A DNA stretch of 64,000 bases from Lentibacillus amyloliquefaciens (lineage in GTDB: Bacteria; Bacillota; Bacilli; Bacillales; Amphibacillaceae): positions 2,728,001 to 2,792,000 of the forward strand of contig NZ_CP013862.1 in the NCBI RefSeq assembly GCF_001307805.1. The letters are read 5' to 3'. The notes under the pieces are model-generated. The model ran no database searches and was not told the origin of the DNA. It was given only the letters and a program-made list of their open reading frames with translations. Position 1 is the first letter of the stretch. The number at the start of each line of letters is the position of its first letter. Below are positions 37,833-47,093 of the stretch, in pieces. A program made the translations under genes and the position numbers.

Positions 37833-39254
37833 TTGACCGAGACACAAACACTGAATCGGGCCATCGATGAAATCACGGAAATCGCATCCGGGTTCGGACT
37901 CGATTTTTTCCCGATGCGCTATGAAGTCTGCCCGGCTGACATTATTTACACATTTGGCGCCTATGGCATGCCGACACGCTTTTCCCATTGGAGCTTCGGC
38001 AAGCAATTCCATAAAATGAAACTGCATTATGATCTTGGTTTAAGCCAGATTTATGAACTTGTTATCAACTCCAATCCCTGCTACGCTTTTTTGTTGGACA
38101 CAAACAGTCTTATCCAGAACAAACTAATCATTGCCCACGTTCTGGCGCATTGTGATTTTTTCAAAAACAATATGCGGTTTGCCAATACAAGGCGTGATAT
38201 GGTCGAGAGCATGACGGCGACAGCAGAGCGGATTGAAAGGTATGAGATGATTTATGGCCGTGAGGAAGTGGAGAGCTTTCTGGATGCGGTTCTGTCGGTC
38301 CAGGAGCATATCGATCCATCGCTGATACGGCCGGAATTGGCTGATAACAACGAAACAGAAGAGGCGCTTGAGCAGCCTAAAATCAAAACGCCGTATGATG
38401 ATTTATGGGATTTGGACAATTCGAAATACGATAACAGACCGAAACTGGTAAAAAAGCGCGACAAAACTTTTCCTGCCAAACCGGAGAAAGACTTGCTGCT
38501 GTTCATTGAGGAACATAGCCGTGAACTGGAGAACTGGCAGCGGGATATTTTGACGATGATGCGCGAGGAGATGCTTTATTTCTGGCCGCAGCTGGAAACG
38601 AAAATCATGAATGAAGGATGGGCATCATACTGGCATCAGCGGATTTTGCGGGAGTTGAATCTGACTTCAGATGAATCTGTTGAGTTTGCCTCATTGAATG
38701 CGAGTGTCGTGCAGCCGTCGAAACACCAGATTAATCCGTATTACCTGGGCTTGAAAATTTTTGAGGATATTGAAAAGCGGTTTGATGCCCCGACCGATGA
38801 GATGAAAAGGATGGGAGCTGAACCAAAGGCAGGCAGGGAAAAAATCTTTGAAGTCCGGGAGATTGAGTCGGATCAGTCGTTCATCCGAAATTATTTAACG
38901 AAAGAGCTTGTTGGCCGGGAGGATATGTATTTATTTGAGAAACAGGGCAGTGACTATACGATAACGGATAAAGATTATGAAAATGTACGGGATCAACTGG
39001 TGTCTCAGCGTGTGAACGGCGGATTTCCTTATATCACTGTTGAAAATGGCGATTACAAACGCAACGGCGAATTGTATTTAAAACACGGCTACGAGGGCAT
39101 TGAATTGGACCTGCATTACCTCGAAAACGTCCTGCCCTACATTTATCAATTGTGGGGCCGAAACGTTCACCTCGAAACGGTCGTCGATGATAAACGCGTC
39201 GTATTTACCTATGAAAGCGGACAGAAGGACGTTAAATCTGTTCCTATCCGTTAA
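37833..39254 (+). CDS. spoVR: Stage V sporulation protein R (SpoVR/YcgB family)
   Basis: 473 aa from a TTG at 37833; GGAGGG at 37820-37825 fits, while the ATG at 37818 precedes it. Family motifs: [39 protein letters not shown] and the metal-like [14 protein letters not shown]. SpoVR is needed for normal spore cortex formation in B. subtilis and acts with the PrkA/YhbH system in related bacteria. It is separated from those genes here by gdhA and a small gene on the other strand. Confidence 0.97.
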   Translation: MTETQTLNRAIDEITEIASGFGLDFFPMRYEVCPADIIYTFGAYGMPTRFSHWSFGKQFHKMKLHYDLGLSQIYELVINSNPCYAFLLDTNSLIQNKLIIAHVLAHCDFFKNNMRFANTRRDMVESMTATAERIERYEMIYGREEVESFLDAVLSVQEHIDPSLIRPELADNNETEEALEQPKIKTPYDDLWDLDNSKYDNRPKLVKKRDKTFPAKPEKDLLLFIEEHSRELENWQRDILTMMREEMLYFWPQLETKIMNEGWASYWHQRILRELNLTSDESVEFASLNASVVQPSKHQINPYYLGLKIFEDIEKRFDAPTDEMKRMGAEPKAGREKIFEVREIESDQSFIRNYLTKELVGREDMYLFEKQGSDYTITDKDYENVRDQLVSQRVNGGFPYITVENGDYKRNGELYLKHGYEGIELDLHYLENVLPYIYQLWGRNVHLETVVDDKRVVFTYESGQKDVKSVPIR

Positions 39255-39272
39255 AAGGCAATCATACTTGCG

Positions 39273-39319
39273 GAAAACCACCCTGAACCGGGCAGCCGGC
39301 AGGGTGGTTAGATTTTTTA
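39273..39319. terminator. Terminator between spoVR and the permease gene
   Basis: Stem AACCACCCT / AGGGTGGTT around a GC-rich loop (GGGCAGCCGGC can form an inner pair), followed by GATTTTTT. It serves convergent genes. Confidence 0.85.
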
Positions 39320-40708
39320 ACTGTTGTCTGCAGCGGGACGCTCATTGCCTCTCAATCTGGTGCGATAAAGAAGTACACTTATCAGTACGAGGAAGTAAAT
39401 AAGCAATCCGAAAAATGTATAGACGTACATGATCGGGTCGTTTTGCACGTAGCCGACGACTGGCACGTTCAATAGAAGCAGGAGCGGAAAGCCGAACATC
39501 ATCGCTGCGGCACTCCCTGTGACCAGGTTTTCAGCAGTGTTGGACTGAAAACTAGGATCCACAGCTTTCACGAGTGCCATTCCGGTGGAAATCGTCCCGG
39601 TTTGCATGCCGAAAAACCCGAGCAAATTGCACAGTGTGTCTTCCGGGAACAGGCGCGGGCTGATCCACAGCAAGAAGAAAATCGTCACAAGCCCGCCGAT
39701 TGTTGTCAAAAGCAAGACAGGCACCAGGTATTCCTGCAGTGCATAAATCGAGATTGCTGCAATTGATGCCGTGATCATATAGTCAAATGAGAATCCGGAA
39801 ATGCGCTGCAGCAGAAAGTTGTTCGGCGAATGCTCTAATGTCAGACCGGCATTCTGCAGCTTGTTCAAAATCACACGAAACAGCATGGCATACATACTCC
39901 CGATTAGAAAGTGGAAACCGATTAAAAGCTGTGCAAACGTCGCACCAAATGTGCCAAGCGGCGTCAGTATCATTTCCAACCCATAAATCGTCAAATAGGT
40001 CACCAGATAAATAAATCCAATCAGGGCAACTTGATACGTCAGTTTGTCGATGGCATCACTGAGCGGAATCTCATCCGGCTGTGATTGTTCTGTCATCGGT
40101 TCATGCGCTCTGCTAACATCTAATTCGGTGCCTTGAAATTTATTGCTGCGCGCCAAAATATTCATTAAAATAATGCCGATCACGGTTGCCCAGATAAAGC
40201 CAATGCCGGCAATTGTCAATCCAAGGTTGCCGCCGCCTGCAATTCCAAGTTGTTCCCATTGGGTGCCGATCGAATATGCTTGTCCCGGGCCCTGGCCAAA
40301 CCCAAGCGGCAGCAAGAGGCCAACACCGGGAAAGAACTCCGGGTATAGCGTTGCTGCAAGAAGCATGAACAGACCAAACCCGACTATCCCCTGTATAAGG
40401 TAGGTTGATACAATCATCATGCCTGAATTGAGGACCGAGGGACTATTTTTGACGCTGCGCTCTTTTAAAGACAGGGCAATAAATCCGATTGCCATAAAAT
40501 GGTAAACAATGCTGCCGAGTGTATCCTTATCAAACTGAATCCACCCAAGCAATTCAGGACTGGCGATCAATCCGATAAAGCCGGCAATCATGGCAGTAGG
40601 CACAATCATCTTCCGCAATAGCGGAATACGCGCTTTTAACACAGCTGCAATGACAATTAAAAAGGATATAAGTACAAAATCCAGCACAAGCGTCCAGGAA
40701 TGGTTCAT
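39317..40708 (-). CDS. Sodium/glutamate symporter-like (GltS/ESS) permease
   Basis: 463 aa from the ATG at 40708; GGGAAGGTGG lies upstream. About eleven to twelve membrane helices, with two GltS-type re-entrant motifs rich in Gly (LLPLGFGQGPGQAYSIG near 131-147 and LLGFFGMQTGTISTGMALV near 365-383). GltS proteins import glutamate with sodium. The start overlaps the stop of the acyltransferase gene (ATGA), so both are translated from one message. This specific subgroup is diverged, so the substrate is uncertain. Confidence 0.83.
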   Translation of the reverse strand: MNHSWTLVLDFVLISFLIVIAAVLKARIPLLRKMIVPTAMIAGFIGLIASPELLGWIQFDKDTLGSIVYHFMAIGFIALSLKERSVKNSPSVLNSGMMIVSTYLIQGIVGFGLFMLLAATLYPEFFPGVGLLLPLGFGQGPGQAYSIGTQWEQLGIAGGGNLGLTIAGIGFIWATVIGIILMNILARSNKFQGTELDVSRAHEPMTEQSQPDEIPLSDAIDKLTYQVALIGFIYLVTYLTIYGLEMILTPLGTFGATFAQLLIGFHFLIGSMYAMLFRVILNKLQNAGLTLEHSPNNFLLQRISGFSFDYMITASIAAISIYALQEYLVPVLLLTTIGGLVTIFFLLWISPRLFPEDTLCNLLGFFGMQTGTISTGMALVKAVDPSFQSNTAENLVTGSAAAMMFGFPLLLLLNVPVVGYVQNDPIMYVYTFFGLLIYFLVLISVLLYRTRLRGNERPAADNS

Positions 40709-41916
40709 GTGATGTCCACCTTCCCGGCATCCAGCGCCTGTCTTGTTTGGATAACCTTCAGCCACTTATAAGCAGATGTCCGCGGCAGGTAGAATACAAT
40801 ACGGAATAATTTATGATTATGATAAAAGTCCAGCTTATGGTGAAATTGGATATTCAATCCAACCATCTCATTTATTGGGAATTCATAATCATTCCCCATG
40901 TCAGACTGAAACTTGACTTGTTTCGATACCCACCATAAATTTCCCGCGGAAACTAACTTAAATGGGGCCTCATCGTTTGAGACATATAGTTTCACATGGT
41001 CCTGCATCACCTTTCTCCCCAAGGCTTGCCACTCCGGATCGGTCATGGCTGATTTCAAAAAATCAAGCTGCCACTTGTTCCAGTCACGCGGCGTAGAATA
41101 ATAAATTTCTTCGCCAATTGGCTCAAATGTTCCGAAATCAGTGTAATGAACCGTGTAGCCGCAGTGTTGACACTCAAACAGATCGTCATAGGAATGAAGG
41201 CTCCCGGGAACATGGCAATGTGGGCAAATAAATAAAAGACGTTCAAGATAATGTGCCGGTGATTTCCTTTTATAAGGAACCATGTGTTCAGACTGCCAGG
41301 CCATCTCATCGTGATAGAGCGCCTCGGTTAATCTTTCATGAACTTCCTCCGGGCTGTTCTGGTGAAAAGCACCTGCATCCCACACTTTTTCAAAAGAAAT
41401 GGCAATCGTACCCTTGCGGTGCCCATCTCCCCATCGCGGGTGACTGAGGTGTCCGCCGCGAATCGTTGCAATCACAACCGGAATATCCAATAACTTCACC
41501 AATTTCGAAGTCGAATAAATAAGCGGATCGGTCTTTCCATCCCAATTCCGGTTGCCTTCAGGAAAAATTCCAATCACCCGGTTATGTTTTTTAGCCTTTA
41601 AAATAAGTCTGATCGTGCGTGTGTCATTTTTGAATTTTTGTTTCGGGATAGCTCCCACATAATTTAAAATACGTTTTAAAAATGGGTTGCGGAACAGCGG
41701 ATCTGCAGCGATAAAACTGATTGGTTCATCCACATAGCAATTCAGGAGGAGCGGATCCCAGTTGTTGACATGATTGCTCAAAATAATATACGGACCTTCC
41801 ATATCTTTAGTGTCATTCCGCTCAATCACAATGTCGGACCGGTGCTCAATAAATGCTTTGATCGGGGTACGCAGCAGCCGCTCAACCGTTTTCCCGGGTT
41901 TTCTCTCAATACTCAT
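40705..41916 (-). CDS. PlsC-type acyltransferase with C-terminal zinc ribbon
   Basis: 403 aa from the ATG at 41916 (GGAAGTG upstream); a longer frame to 42000 would add a hydrophobic stretch but has no clear site. Acyltransferase motifs: SNHVNNWDP (NHx4D, near 45-53), FPEGNRNWDG (near 120-129) and IPVVIATIRGG. After the acyltransferase domain comes a zinc ribbon with two CxxC pairs (CPHC near 233 and CQHC near 252) and a beta-rich C-terminal domain that looks PH-like. Standard PlsC lacks these parts. It probably acylates a lysophospholipid; the extra domains could sense or tether. Translationally coupled to the permease gene. Confidence 0.85.
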   Translation of the reverse strand: MSIERKPGKTVERLLRTPIKAFIEHRSDIVIERNDTKDMEGPYIILSNHVNNWDPLLLNCYVDEPISFIAADPLFRNPFLKRILNYVGAIPKQKFKNDTRTIRLILKAKKHNRVIGIFPEGNRNWDGKTDPLIYSTSKLVKLLDIPVVIATIRGGHLSHPRWGDGHRKGTIAISFEKVWDAGAFHQNSPEEVHERLTEALYHDEMAWQSEHMVPYKRKSPAHYLERLLFICPHCHVPGSLHSYDDLFECQHCGYTVHYTDFGTFEPIGEEIYYSTPRDWNKWQLDFLKSAMTDPEWQALGRKVMQDHVKLYVSNDEAPFKLVSAGNLWWVSKQVKFQSDMGNDYEFPINEMVGLNIQFHHKLDFYHNHKLFRIVFYLPRTSAYKWLKVIQTRQALDAGKVDIT

Positions 41917-42073
41917 AACGTCACTTCCAACAATCAAAAATATCAATATCACTAACATTTTAGCATAAAACACCAAAATCGGAACTAAGTACGGGTTCAC
42001 TTTCTCTCGTTTGTTTCGTGTTCATCCTTCATTGCATAGGCTATTATCAACAGCGATAAGGGATGGTGATTTA

Positions 42074-42826
42074 ATGGGACTTTTCATCGATCAAGACAAA
42101 CACCCCTTAGTCTATAAAAACGATCAACAGATTCTCGAGCCAAACCAGGGGTATTATCACAAAGATTATTTTCAAGAGATGATTAATGAACAACAGGAAA
42201 TCAACCAAATGCTCACCCAAGCGTTTCATGAAGTAAAAACACTGCATCACCGTGATCAGCAAGCTAACGCCGGCAAATGGCAAAACATTGGTGATGAGCT
42301 TAAGGCAATCAGGGAGCGCGAAGGAAAGCATGAAACATTTGAACGTCAGGTGATGGAATGGCTGGCAAAACTCGATGACAACAACAAGCAGCTGCAGCAG
42401 GGAATCGAAAAGGAAGACTCTATGAAAAAAGATGTTGCCGTTAGAGTTGATTCTCTGAATAAATCCAGCCGAGAAATCATCACTTATATGGAATCTTATG
42501 ATGCGGTGAATAAGCAAATGATAGAGGAAATGAATGATATTGCAGAAAGAAATAAAGAAATGGCCGATCAAATCGACAAACAGGACCATGCACAGAAAAT
42601 CACGCTCGACAGGCTGGAAAAGCAGGAAGCATTAATGGAAAAAGTTCACCGGCAGATCAACGAATTCCGGGCGATCTTGTTTGAACGAAGCAGCTATATA
42701 GCTGAAAAAATTGAGGATAGTTACAATCTGACATCGTCATACGTCTATAATTTGATGAGCAGTTCTGAAAAGCCTCTGACGTTGTATATGGATCAGAGAA
42801 AAACAGAAAATGAAAAGCGGGATTGA
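42074..42826 (+). CDS. Coiled-coil protein of unknown function
   Basis: 250 aa from the ATG at 42074, with GGGATGGTG at 42059-42067. A short N-terminal segment (MGLFIDQDKHPLVYKNDQQ) is followed by nearly continuous Glu/Lys/Gln-rich heptad sequence from about 30 to 220, with no membrane helix or signal. Glutamate, lysine and glutamine dominate. No named family is recognised. It is divergent from the acyltransferase gene, with about 157 bp between the starts. Confidence 0.78.
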   Translation: MGLFIDQDKHPLVYKNDQQILEPNQGYYHKDYFQEMINEQQEINQMLTQAFHEVKTLHHRDQQANAGKWQNIGDELKAIREREGKHETFERQVMEWLAKLDDNNKQLQQGIEKEDSMKKDVAVRVDSLNKSSREIITYMESYDAVNKQMIEEMNDIAERNKEMADQIDKQDHAQKITLDRLEKQEALMEKVHRQINEFRAILFERSSYIAEKIEDSYNLTSSYVYNLMSSSEKPLTLYMDQRKTENEKRD

Positions 42827-42955
42827 AGTGATGATGGCTATAGCAACCGTGATTAATCGAACAATCTCTGTGGCGGTGAACTGAAGTTATTGAAAGGGCC
42901 GCTTGAGTGTGAGTGTGTCTGTCGAAGCCGGAAATGAGTTTTTGAATGGCAAAAA

Positions 42956-43130
42956 GACCCCGAGAATGGCTCTCGAGTCCATTTCAATGGGAATGTAACA
43001 TCGAAACGTCCTCGAAAGCAGTTATCGAGTCCATTTCATGGCGCAAGTAGTATTAAAAAAGCCTCGAGAGCAATTCTCGAGGCCAAACTGCACTGTAAAT
43101 CCGTCGAAAAGTTCTTGAGCACAGGTCTCA
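42956..43130. repeat. Tandem array of imperfect stem-loop units
   Basis: Units begin near 42956, 43008, 43061 and 43111 (spacing 52, 53, 50). Units 1 and 2 share CGAGTCCATTTCA; unit 3 contains the perfect hairpin GCCTCGAGA / TCTCGAGGC with a 5-nt loop; unit 4 is degraded. Unit 1 pairs CGAGA with TCTCG. A weaker unit may precede at about 42917. The rest of the gap 42827-43205 shows nothing else I can name. Confidence 0.75.
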
Positions 43131-43205
43131 ACAACACTGAGAGTAGCCATTCCCACAAAACTTCGTTATCCTTAGCTCCACTTAAGAAAAACCTCTGCAA
43201 AAGGT

Positions 43206-44111
43206 CTACTCATAATACACCCACCGGTTCGACCCTATTTTTGTAAAATATTGATCCAATACTTTCCGGATACGCTTTTTCGAATGCACGACGAGGCACC
43301 AGTCTTGAATAATGCTTGTGGTGACCTTATGTTTTGGAAACATGCGTTTAAATTCCTTGACAGATCGCAAAATGGCCATTGCTATGACCTCTTTGTGACC
43401 GCACTTCAGGCATATCAGTTTTTGCCTTTCTGCTACAGTGGAAAGGGAATGGCATTTCAAGCAAGGAATGCCTTTTCGGAGCTTTGCATAATGATAGTTT
43501 GGCAGGAGCTGGTATGGCGATTTTTCAATATGAAGGGTGTTCAATTTTTCTGCTATGTGTCTGTGCGTGTTGGTTAATTTAGAAGTTATGCTATTCAATT
43601 TGCGCATGGAGCTTTTAATCTGTGTGGGCAAAATAAAGGGTTTGTCGGGATGTGCCTGGAAAAGTGTGAATTCCGGATTGATGAAAACAACTGAGGCTTT
43701 AATAGGGAGATTGATGGCATGCTCATGGAATATCTGGCGCAGCAGAGATTCGCTTCGTTCCAGCTGGTGCAGTGGGTTGAGAATTTCATAATGCGGTAGC
43801 TTGTAAAACTTATCTGCGTACCAGCCGTATTCCCCTTCATAATTCTTTACTTCAAACATATGGGCCTGCTTAGACGTAATTATCAGCGAATCGATTTGAA
43901 AGAGCGTGTTGTTTGTTTGCAGCAAGAGATCATTTAATACGCAACAGTCGCATTGCAGCTGTTCAGTCTGCCTGTCAAATATGACTTCGCCTTCAAAACC
44001 TTTGCTCAAATTCAAATAGTACTGTTTCTCTTTTGAGGTTAAATCCCCCCGTATATTCAGGGAGTGAAATAGCAGCAGCTCATCCGGGTGGTTGCGTGGT
44101 TTATAAGGCAT
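43206..44111 (-). CDS. NERD-domain protein with zinc ribbon
   Basis: 301 aa. N-terminal nuclease-related NERD domain: GFEGEVIFDRQTEQL near 38-52, NTLFQIDSLIIT near 68-79, and FEVKNYEGEYGW near 86-97, with the Asp/Glu-x-Lys triad of the fold. A zinc ribbon near 217-241 (CLKC and CLKCGH) and a basic C-terminal region follow. NERD proteins are mostly uncharacterised and may bind or cut DNA. ATG start at 44111; transcribed toward the hairpin array. Confidence 0.87.
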   Translation of the reverse strand: MPYKPRNHPDELLLFHSLNIRGDLTSKEKQYYLNLSKGFEGEVIFDRQTEQLQCDCCVLNDLLLQTNNTLFQIDSLIITSKQAHMFEVKNYEGEYGWYADKFYKLPHYEILNPLHQLERSESLLRQIFHEHAINLPIKASVVFINPEFTLFQAHPDKPFILPTQIKSSMRKLNSITSKLTNTHRHIAEKLNTLHIEKSPYQLLPNYHYAKLRKGIPCLKCHSLSTVAERQKLICLKCGHKEVIAMAILRSVKEFKRMFPKHKVTTSIIQDWCLVVHSKKRIRKVLDQYFTKIGSNRWVYYE

Positions 44112-44277
44112 GTCTCACATCCTTTCTGCCTGTCTCTTCTATTATACTAAATTCAGAGAACTAAAGCGATAGTATCCCAAGAAATATTTAGACTAATCCA
44201 AACCGAAGCTCGCATGTATTTGATGACTTCTTTTGATAAAATAGGTGCAAACAAATCAGAAAAAGGGTGTATGGTGG

Positions 44278-44757
44278 ATGAACATAACGATCATTGCTGT
44301 CGGAAAGCTAAAGGAAAAATACTTGAAGCAGGGTATCGAGGAATACCTGAAGCGGCTCGGGCCCTATGCGAAAGTCCAAATCAAGGAAGTTGCTGATGAA
44401 AAGGCGCCGGAAAACATGAGTGAGGCTGAGATACAGAATGTGAAACAGAAGGAAGGCGAGCGGATTCTCTCCCAAGTCAACCAGGACACCTATGTCATCA
44501 CATTGGAGATTGACGGGAAGATGCTGACATCCGAAAAATTCGCTGCCAAACTGGATGAGCTTGCAACGTATGGCAAAAGTAAAATTGCCTTTGTCATCGG
44601 CGGCTCCGTTGGAATCAGCGATGACGTTGAGAAGCGCAGCGACCTGGCATTGTCATTTTCCAAGCTGACCTTTCCGCACCAGATGATGCGCATGATTTTG
44701 CTTGAGCAGGTTTATCGAGCATTTCGGATTATGCGGGGAGAACCGTACCATAAATAA
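44278..44757 (+). CDS. rlmH: 23S rRNA (pseudouridine1915-N3)-methyltransferase RlmH
   Basis: 159 aa from the ATG at 44278, exactly the family length. Contains [20 protein letters not shown], the knot-forming [13 protein letters not shown] near 103-115 and the C-terminal [14 protein letters not shown]. It is a SPOUT enzyme that methylates pseudouridine 1915 in helix 69. In B. subtilis rlmH (yydA) lies downstream of htrC near the origin; here about 21 kb of other genes lie between them. Confidence 0.98.
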   Translation: MNITIIAVGKLKEKYLKQGIEEYLKRLGPYAKVQIKEVADEKAPENMSEAEIQNVKQKEGERILSQVNQDTYVITLEIDGKMLTSEKFAAKLDELATYGKSKIAFVIGGSVGISDDVEKRSDLALSFSKLTFPHQMMRMILLEQVYRAFRIMRGEPYHK

Positions 44758-44843
44758 GGGAATCAATAACTAAAAGTGCAATACAGTTACCATTGGATCA
44801 ACCCTTACCATTTTAGTTGATTCGTGAAATAGCAAAATATCGA

Positions 44844-45035
44844 TTAAAAGAAATTGTGGAAAATGATGTGAAATGGTAGTAAATCTCGCCACTCTTTGCT
44901 TCCATACCTTTGTTCATATGTATCATAGGCCTGCTCTGCCAGTGCCATAAACTCTTTCTTATCTATTTTTTCACCACCAGTTTTAGAAATTTCCTTACAA
45001 AATAACATAAAACTTTTGTTTGTCGAATTAACCAC
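44844..45035 (-). CDS. Small hypothetical protein, possibly a remnant
   Basis: 63 aa in the frame from a GTG at 45035. The middle and end (KIDKKEFMALAEQAYDTYEQRYGSKEWRDLLPFH) look coding, with alternating charged and aromatic residues, but the N-terminal 20 residues do not, and no good ribosome site is seen. It may be the tail of a lost gene. Confidence 0.35.
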   Translation of the reverse strand: MVNSTNKSFMLFCKEISKTGGEKIDKKEFMALAEQAYDTYEQRYGSKEWRDLLPFHIIFHNFF

Positions 45036-45051
45036 AGTAATTATTGTCGAT

Positions 45052-45065
45052 ATTTCCCGGGAAAT
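45052..45065. promoter_or_regulatory. Noc-binding site
   Basis: Perfect ATTTCCCGGGAAAT, identical in its 14-bp core to the site at 7386-7399, without the outer half-sites. In the gap between rlmH and mqo (45036-45479), which otherwise holds only a possible -10 TACACT at 45347 and a short leader. Confidence 0.8.
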
Positions 45066-45479
45066 GATTCTTCATAGTGAAAATTGACAAGATATTCTTT
45101 AAGTAATCAGTAGAAGGTAGTTCAGTTCGGTTACATGGGACAAGGTGTGGGTGTGATTACCTAATAAGTCATGTATTGAATCCAAGGACTAATTATTACA
45201 TAGAAACATCTGAAATGTTAACACCGTATATATTGACAAATCAGATGTTGGGGAGCAAATTTAAGTGTTCAAAATGACTGCTGGATTACTTTGTCATCGG
45301 TGCGGGTAAACAGTAATAAAATATTTTATTTTTCATCTAAGAATGGTACACTATAGTTGGAATATATTGATTCAGAAAAGATGGGCGGCTGGAGAATTGC
45401 GTCCCTTTTTGTATGTGACGCCCGGATAAGAGCGCTTTCATCCTTTCTGCAAACTTTAATGGGTAAGGGATGGGAAAAA

Positions 45480-46982
45480 ATGAGCAGTAAACAAATGACT
45501 TCAGACGTAATCCTGATCGGCGCAGGCATCATGAGTGCGACATTGGGATCACTTTTAAAAGAGCTGTCACCAGATATGAACATCACCGTTTTCGAAAAGC
45601 TCCAAAGCGCCGGTACGGAAAGTTCGAATGTATGGAATAATGCTGGTACAGGACATTCGGCATTATGCGAGCTTAATTACACGCCCGAAAAACCGGACGG
45701 ATCAATTGATATCACGAAGGCCTTGACCATCAATGAACAATTTCAGGAGTCAAGACAGTTTTGGTCTCACCTTGTGAACAGCGGCTATATTGAGAATCCT
45801 AAAGAATTCATCAGACCGCTTCCGCATATGAGTCTGGTCCACGGGGGAGATAATGTGGATTTTTTGAAAAAGCGGTTTGAAACATTAACAGAAAACCGAT
45901 TGTTTGAAGGAATGGAGTTTTCCGATGACCCGAAAAAAGTAGAAGAGTGGATTCCTCTGGTTATGAAAGGTCGGGACGTTAATCAGCCAATCGCAGCAAC
46001 GAAAATCGACACAGGCACCGATATCAATTTTGGTGTGCTGACCAGTAAATTGCTGGCCCACCTGGAAGAACAAAACGTTAATATCAGATACAGTCATGAG
46101 GTGGAAGACATCCAGCGCACTGAAGACGGCAAATGGGAAGTCAAAGTGCAGAACTATGAAGATGATACTCTTGAATATCATACGGCGAATTTTGTCTTTA
46201 TCGGCGGTGGCGGAGGTGCTTTGCCATTGCTGCAGAAAACAGACATACCGGAAAGCAAGCATGTGGGCGGCTTCCCTGTAAGCGGTCTGTTTATGGTGTG
46301 TAATAACCCGGATGTTGTGGCGCAGCATGATGCTAAAGTATATGGCAAAGCCGAGGTCGGTGCACCACCGATGTCGCTTCCGCATCTGGACACACGCTAT
46401 ATCGACGGCGAAAGAACATTATTGTTTGGGCCGTTCGCCGGCTTTTCACCGAAGTTCCTCAAAACCGGATCAAATATGGATTTATTAGGATCCGTCAGGC
46501 CGGATAACGCTTTTACGATGTTGGCAGCCGGTGCGAAAAACATGCAGCTGACCAGATTTCTGCTGCGGCAGCTGATGTTGTCGAAAGAACAGCGCGTGGA
46601 AGAGGTGCGCAAGTTCATTCCTGATGCTAAGACTGAGGATTGGGATCTCGTAACCGCGGGACAACGCGTGCAGGTGATTAAAGATACTGAAAAGGGCGGC
46701 CGCGGCACACTTCAATTCGGTACAGAAGTTGTCAATTCCGAGGACGGCACGATCGCAGCACTGCTTGGTGCTTCACCTGGTGCCTCAACAGCAGCATCAA
46801 TCATGCTCGAGATCATTGAAAAATGCTTCCCGCATCGTTTGGACGAATGGGAACCAAAAATTAAAGAAATTATCCCATCTTATGGCTTGTCACTGAGAGA
46901 ACATCCGGAGCTTATCCGTGACATTCATGCCACAACAGCAAAAGCGCTGAACTTAGAATATAGAGAAGCAAGCGGCGTATAA
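45480..46982 (+). CDS. mqo: Malate:quinone oxidoreductase
   Basis: 500 aa from the ATG at 45480 (AAGGGATGGG upstream); a frame to 45357 adds an unlike N-terminus. FAD-binding [16 protein letters not shown] near 14-29, [21 protein letters not shown] near 39-59, and [23 protein letters not shown] membrane-associated enzyme that oxidises malate to oxaloacetate and passes electrons to the quinone pool. Monocistronic, with a strong terminator. Confidence 0.97.
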   Translation: MSSKQMTSDVILIGAGIMSATLGSLLKELSPDMNITVFEKLQSAGTESSNVWNNAGTGHSALCELNYTPEKPDGSIDITKALTINEQFQESRQFWSHLVNSGYIENPKEFIRPLPHMSLVHGGDNVDFLKKRFETLTENRLFEGMEFSDDPKKVEEWIPLVMKGRDVNQPIAATKIDTGTDINFGVLTSKLLAHLEEQNVNIRYSHEVEDIQRTEDGKWEVKVQNYEDDTLEYHTANFVFIGGGGGALPLLQKTDIPESKHVGGFPVSGLFMVCNNPDVVAQHDAKVYGKAEVGAPPMSLPHLDTRYIDGERTLLFGPFAGFSPKFLKTGSNMDLLGSVRPDNAFTMLAAGAKNMQLTRFLLRQLMLSKEQRVEEVRKFIPDAKTEDWDLVTAGQRVQVIKDTEKGGRGTLQFGTEVVNSEDGTIAALLGASPGASTAASIMLEIIEKCFPHRLDEWEPKIKEIIPSYGLSLREHPELIRDIHATTAKALNLEYREASGV

Positions 46983-47003
46983 ATTATAGAAAGCAAGCAT
47001 TAT

Positions 47004-47050
47004 TGGAAGCATCATTTGCCGTTTCAAGCAAATGAATGCTTCCTTTTTTT
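47004..47050 (+). terminator. Intrinsic terminator after mqo
   Basis: GGAAGCATCATTTGC pairs with GCAAATGAATGCTTCC around an 8-nt loop, then TTTTTTT. Confidence 0.93.
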
Positions 47051-47093
47051 GCGGGACTTTCCGGAATAAATTTAATATGAGGAGTTATCAACC

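Noticed and set aside
42956..43130. CRISPR array
   Set aside because: The units are imperfect, hairpin-forming along their length and lack unique spacers between identical repeats; no cas genes are nearby.
45381..45479. Structured leader or riboswitch before mqo
   Set aside because: GGGCG/CGCCC and GGAT/ATCC pairs exist, but they are short and match no riboswitch class I know.
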